Assembly: GCA_021815245.1 (NCBI GenBank)
Contig: JAKAHF010000103.1
Span: 1 to 7,131 of the forward strand
Direction: 5' to 3'
Length of the DNA stretch: 7,131 nt
Origin: Actinomycetes bacterium
GTDB taxonomy: Bacteria; Actinomycetota; Thermoleophilia; RBG-16-64-13
Every line of letters starts with the position of its first letter. The first letter of the stretch is position 1. Of this stretch, positions 6,145 to 7,131 are shown piece after piece. The translations under genes and the position numbers were made by a program. The notes under the pieces are model-generated. The model worked only from the letters and a program-made list of their open reading frames with translations. It did not search any database and was not told where the DNA came from.

Positions 6145-6185
6145 CTCCAGCACCGCGCGGTGAAGACGCGATCGGGAAGAGCTAC
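6141..6185. terminator. Nested inverted repeat across two convergent stop codons
   Basis: GTAGCTC (6141-6147) pairs with GAGCTAC (6179-6185). Each arm contains the TAG stop of one gene: rhodanese on the plus strand, korC on the minus strand. Inside is a perfect 12-bp palindrome, CACCGCGCGGTG (6151-6162). There is no U-tract on either side, so it is not a textbook intrinsic terminator. It probably marks the transcript ends of both convergent genes, possibly with Rho or as a 3'-end stabiliser. Confidence 0.4.
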
Positions 6186-6814
6186 TGCCACTCGGCGGCG
6201 GCCTGCAGTCCTCGCGCGAGCGCCTTGGCGTTGATGTCTTCGGTGCCGGCGGGTACTGCCTCGATGATGGCCTTGCGTAGCGAATCCACCGAGACGATGC
6301 CACTGAGGCCGACGACCGCGCCGAGCGCCAGGGAGTTTGCCGTCTGAACCCTGCCGATCTCTTCCTTCGCCAAGCGCGAGAAGGGGATGCCGACGGTCGT
6401 GCCGGCAAACGCCGGCGGTTCCTTGATCAGGCCACTGTCGTAGATGAAGACGCCGGTACGACGAAGACTTTTGATGAAGTTGTTGGCGGCGGGCACCGAC
6501 AAGGCGAGCAGCAGGTCTGCGCTGTCGAGCTTCGGATAGTCGATCGCCTGGTCGGAGATGATCACGTCGCTGCGGCTGGAACCACCGCGGGCCTCCGGAC
6601 CGTACGTCTCGGTCTGCACGACACTGCGATGATCGTGGTTGGCCGCCACTGCGAGGACGACCCCCATGAGCAACACGCCCTGGCCGCCGCTGCCGCCGAA
6701 CCGCACCTCGACGAAGGAGCGATCGGCAAGAAGTCCGGTGCGAACGGGTACGGGCGTTTCGGCGGCCGACGCCAGGTCGGCGCGACCGTCTGGGAGCGAT
6801 GATCCGCGGGTCAC
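6182..6814 (-). CDS. korC: 2-oxoacid (probably 2-oxoglutarate):ferredoxin oxidoreductase, gamma subunit
   Basis: This 210-aa cytoplasmic subunit belongs to the complex that converts 2-oxoglutarate and CoA to succinyl-CoA and CO2 with ferredoxin, or runs in reverse in CO2-fixing anaerobes. The gamma-subunit signature is clear: VRFGGSGGQGVLLMG (37-51) followed by QTETYGPEARGGSSRSDVIIS (67-87), then PKLDSADLLLALS. The N-terminus is about 30 residues longer than the usual form, which starts just before the glycine-rich motif. No in-frame ATG, GTG or TTG lies closer to the motif at a suitable place. GTG 6814 has GAGGA (6825-6821) 6 nt upstream and overlaps the korB stop as GTGA, so it is the best start. 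Translational coupling to korB is likely. The gene ends the operon, facing the rhodanese gene. Confidence 0.9.
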   Translation of the reverse strand: MTRGSSLPDGRADLASAAETPVPVRTGLLADRSFVEVRFGGSGGQGVLLMGVVLAVAANHDHRSVVQTETYGPEARGGSSRSDVIISDQAIDYPKLDSADLLLALSVPAANNFIKSLRRTGVFIYDSGLIKEPPAFAGTTVGIPFSRLAKEEIGRVQTANSLALGAVVGLSGIVSVDSLRKAIIEAVPAGTEDINAKALARGLQAAAEWQ

Positions 6815-7131
6815 TTCTCTTCCTCGGGGATAGGGGCTTTCTCGTTGGCGGCCCGCGTCAGGGCACGGGCCGATTCGGCATAGGTGCGCTGGAACTCGGG
6901 GACGGTGGCGTCCTCATGGAGGATGCCCGTGACGATCTTGCCACGCAGTTCCTCGGGCGTCATCTTCGACGCCTTCAGCTTGGTGACCGAGCGCTCCTTC
7001 TCATCTTCGAGCATCTTGACGACGCTCTTGATGCCCTGCCGGCGACCATATTCGGTGGGGCACGGCACCACAGCTTCGATGAAGGCGAAGCCGGGATGTT
7101 GCAGACCCTTCTTGATGAACATCTCGGTCTG
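6811..7131 (-). CDS. korB: 2-oxoglutarate:ferredoxin oxidoreductase beta subunit, C-terminal part (cut by the window edge)
   Basis: The last 107 codons of a beta subunit are present; the frame is open to the right edge and begins beyond it. The visible part starts QTEMFIKKGLQHPGFAFIEA and carries PCPTEYGRR, the conserved Cys-Pro-Thr block seen in the Kor/Oor-type beta subunit that binds thiamine diphosphate with the alpha subunit. The thiamine-diphosphate motif itself lies outside the window. The C-terminal tail is charged (EKAPIPEEEK). Its TGA overlaps the korC GTG by 4 bp. Related clusters place korA, and often a ferredoxin-like korD, just upstream of korB, which would be off the right edge. 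The specificity for 2-oxoglutarate over other 2-oxoacids rests on this block and on the paired gamma subunit. Confidence 0.85.
   Translation of the reverse strand, partial: QTEMFIKKGLQHPGFAFIEAVVPCPTEYGRRQGIKSVVKMLEDEKERSVTKLKASKMTPEELRGKIVTGILHEDATVPEFQRTYAESARALTRAANEKAPIPEEEK

Overview
This is a GC-rich window with no rRNA, tRNA, CRISPR array or mobile element. It suggests an anaerobic or facultatively anaerobic bacterium. The lipoprotein with a long Thr/Pro/Ala linker after the lipidated cysteine, the GC-rich third codon positions and the GTG starts would suit an actinobacterium, but Chloroflexota or another high-GC phylum is possible. The anaerobic hint comes from a ferredoxin-dependent 2-oxoacid oxidoreductase and a molybdopterin/4Fe-4S enzyme.

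Layout. 1-218: leader region with a hairpin and a possible 16-codon leader ORF. 219-1598 (+): solute-binding lipoprotein of the branched-chain amino acid type, followed by a strong intrinsic terminator (1627-1659). 1700-3004 (-): divergent Ca2+/cation antiporter (CaCA) membrane protein. 3005-3261: non-coding leader of the antiporter. On the minus strand it reads, in order, a sigma70-like promoter, a well-formed yybP-ykoY (Mn2+) riboswitch aptamer, an overlapping intrinsic terminator and the antiporter RBS. 3262-5487 (-): 741-aa cytoplasmic molybdopterin oxidoreductase with an N-terminal 4Fe-4S site. 5488-5721: divergent intergenic region. 5722-6144 (+): small rhodanese lipoprotein. 6182-6814 (-) and 6811-7131 (-): korC and the 3' end of korB, overlapping by 4 bp.

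How the parts fit. The best-supported regulatory unit is the Mn2+ riboswitch and the antiporter. The 3' strand of the aptamer is also the 5' arm of the terminator, so metal-stabilised aptamer folding should block termination and switch on a probable Mn2+ (or Ca2+/Mn2+) exporter. The Mo enzyme and the rhodanese lipoprotein are divergent neighbours and may share a sulfur or redox theme, but the sequence does not prove a link. KorB and KorC belong to a 2-oxoglutarate (2-oxoacid):ferredoxin oxidoreductase whose other subunits lie beyond the right edge. The solute-binding protein has no permease or ATPase gene next to it in the window.
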